64,000 bases of DNA from NCBI RefSeq assembly GCF_000472385.1, contig NZ_AWZU01000006.1, positions 124,108 to 188,107 of the forward strand, in the 5' to 3' direction. This document shows, in pieces, positions 63,215-64,000 of the stretch. The translations under genes and the position numbers were made by a program. How positions within the stretch are numbered: the stretch's first letter is position 1; every line of letters begins with the position of its first letter. Under the pieces are notes generated by a model. That model worked only from the letters and a program-made list of their open reading frames with translations, did not search any database and was not told where the DNA came from. Source of the stretch: Bradyrhizobium sp. ARR65 (GTDB lineage: Bacteria; Pseudomonadota; Alphaproteobacteria; Rhizobiales; Xanthobacteraceae).

Positions 63215-63928
63215 CTACCCCTGCGCCGCCTTGGCATTTTTCGTGGCCGCCGCATAGGCCTGTTGCATGCTCTCCGCAACATCGGCGAGCGCCGTCGCCG
63301 GGCCGCGCCGATCGGCCCAGATGAGATCATCGACCAGCACGAAATCGGCGCCGGCTGTCACGAATTCGGAGACTTCCTCGCGGCTCGCCGCATAGCCGAC
63401 GCAAGGCGGCTCGAACAGCTCGGCCCACCATGCAAGGCGCTCGGCGATCGCCTGCGGTGACGGCCGCCGGCCCTCCGCATCCGGCTCGCCGAACAGTACG
63501 TAATCGGCGCCGAGCTCGCCTGCGGTCATGGAGTCGTGTCGTGTGGCAAGCCCGCCCACGCCCGCGATCCGGTCGGGCTTCAGACTCGGGAGGGCTTCCT
63601 CCAGCGCGGCGATGCCGGGCAGATGCGCGCCGTCGGCGCCGCCGCGGGCGACCAGTTCGACCATGCCGTCAAGCAACAGCGCCGCGCCGGCCCCTTGCAC
63701 CACCGGCGCGATTGCCTTGATGCGCGAAATCATGCCGCGCTGGTCGGTCTGTTTGAGCCGTAGCAGCACCGCCGCGATGTCGGCAGCCGCAAGTAGCGCC
63801 GGCAGGCCTGCGATCAGGCTTGCCGGATCGTCGACGACCGGCGTCGCGAGATAGAGCCGCGGCGCCGGTCGGGGCGGAACGGGTTTGGCCAACTCTACGC
63901 CGCCTTCTTTTCCAGCTCGGTGGCCCAC
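63215..63928 (-). CDS. thiE: Thiamine phosphate synthase family protein
   Basis: This up-to-237-residue TIM-barrel protein would join the pyrimidine and thiazole halves of thiamine. Recognisable parts are RLYLATPVVDDPASLIAGLP, ALLLDGMVELVARGGADGAH and GVGGLATRHDSMTAGELGAD with YVLFGEP. The canonical DGVHLGQ loop is changed to ADGAHLPG, so it may be a divergent family member. The ATG at 63928 lies inside the upstream aldolase gene. A TTG at 63892, just after the aldolase stop, would give a 225-residue protein and may be the true start. It runs directly into the Sel1 gene. Confidence 0.78.
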   Translation of the reverse strand: MGHRAGKEGGVELAKPVPPRPAPRLYLATPVVDDPASLIAGLPALLAAADIAAVLLRLKQTDQRGMISRIKAIAPVVQGAGAALLLDGMVELVARGGADGAHLPGIAALEEALPSLKPDRIAGVGGLATRHDSMTAGELGADYVLFGEPDAEGRRPSPQAIAERLAWWAELFEPPCVGYAASREEVSEFVTAGADFVLVDDLIWADRRGPATALADVAESMQQAYAAATKNAKAAQG

Positions 63929-64000
63929 TCGCCCTTGCTCGCCAGCGCATTCATGTGCGCGCGATGGGTGAAGGCCCGCTGGCCTGCGGGCACATTCTCC
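63895..64000 (-). CDS. Class I fructose-bisphosphate aldolase, C-terminal end (cut by window)
   Basis: The reverse strand carries the last 34 codons of a gene, reading ENVPAGQRAFTHRAHMNALA and ending GEWATELEKKAA before a TAG at 63895-63897. This matches the C-terminal tail of bacterial class I fructose-1,6-bisphosphate aldolase, including the AFxHRAxMN segment. The rest lies beyond the window. It appears to be the first gene of a run with thiE, Sel1 and suhB. Confidence 0.75.
   Translation of the reverse strand, partial: ENVPAGQRAFTHRAHMNALASKGEWATELEKKAA

Noticed and set aside
1-64000. tRNA, rRNA, CRISPR, prophage or insertion sequence
   Set aside because: No cloverleaf with CCA-adjacent stem, no regularly spaced repeats, and no integrase or transposase motifs were seen on either strand.

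Overview
The window is GC-rich, densely coding alphaproteobacterial chromosome. Gene content points to Bradyrhizobium or a close relative in the Nitrobacteraceae: a DUF2849-cysI-DUF934-cysH sulfur operon, a patatin/bdhA pair, DUF1192 and DUF1465 genes, cysteine-free L31, and dispersed palindromes with the core CCGGAATGAC. This placement comes from recognising protein families, not from a database search. I see no rRNA, tRNA, CRISPR array, transposase, integrase or phage gene.

Layout. 1-4 kb: a receptor cut off by the left edge, a 51-residue membrane protein and malate synthase G. 4.4-12.6 kb: an assimilatory sulfate block that runs from siroheme synthesis (cysG) through sulfite reductase (cysI) and APS reductase (cysH) to the sulfate ABC importer (sbp, cysT, cysW, cysA). 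The genes mostly overlap or nearly touch. 12.8-27.2 kb: envelope and housekeeping genes (CAP lipoprotein, patatin, 3-hydroxybutyrate dehydrogenase, flippase, DsbD-alpha-like protein, YqgE, TfdA-like dioxygenase, SDR, DUF459, MltB-type transglycosylase, galU, diguanylate cyclase). 27.5-32.8 kb: a catabolic-looking cluster (MFS importer, FAD monooxygenase, LysR, enolase-superfamily enzyme). 33-39.4 kb: secreted small proteins, a DUF1800/DUF1501 operon, and a BlaI-M56 regulator pair. 39.6-44.5 kb: a second accessory cluster (AEC transporter, DUF1097, alpha/beta hydrolase, LysR, Bug-type binding protein). 44.5-45.4 kb is non-coding with long inverted repeats. 45.4-64 kb: an EAL-type signalling protein, quinone oxidoreductase, a candidate small RNA, rpmE, an ABC exporter, a MotA/MotB-like pair, an RND efflux pump, inositol monophosphatase, a Sel1 protein, thiE and the end of a class I aldolase gene.

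The most interesting signals are: (i) a perfect 8+3+8 dyad with TACA/TGTA half-sites over a plausible promoter of the DUF1800-DUF1501 operon, next to a BlaI-M56 pair whose sensor has duplicated non-penicillin-binding C-terminal modules; (ii) a short RNA with two exposed anti-Shine-Dalgarno motifs and a strong terminator near 49.9 kb; (iii) a structured non-coding element near 44.6-45.1 kb with mutually exclusive stems; (iv) a stand-alone MotA/MotB-like proton-motor pair without flagellar genes; (v) CysG and DUF459 proteins that have lost parts of their catalytic sites.
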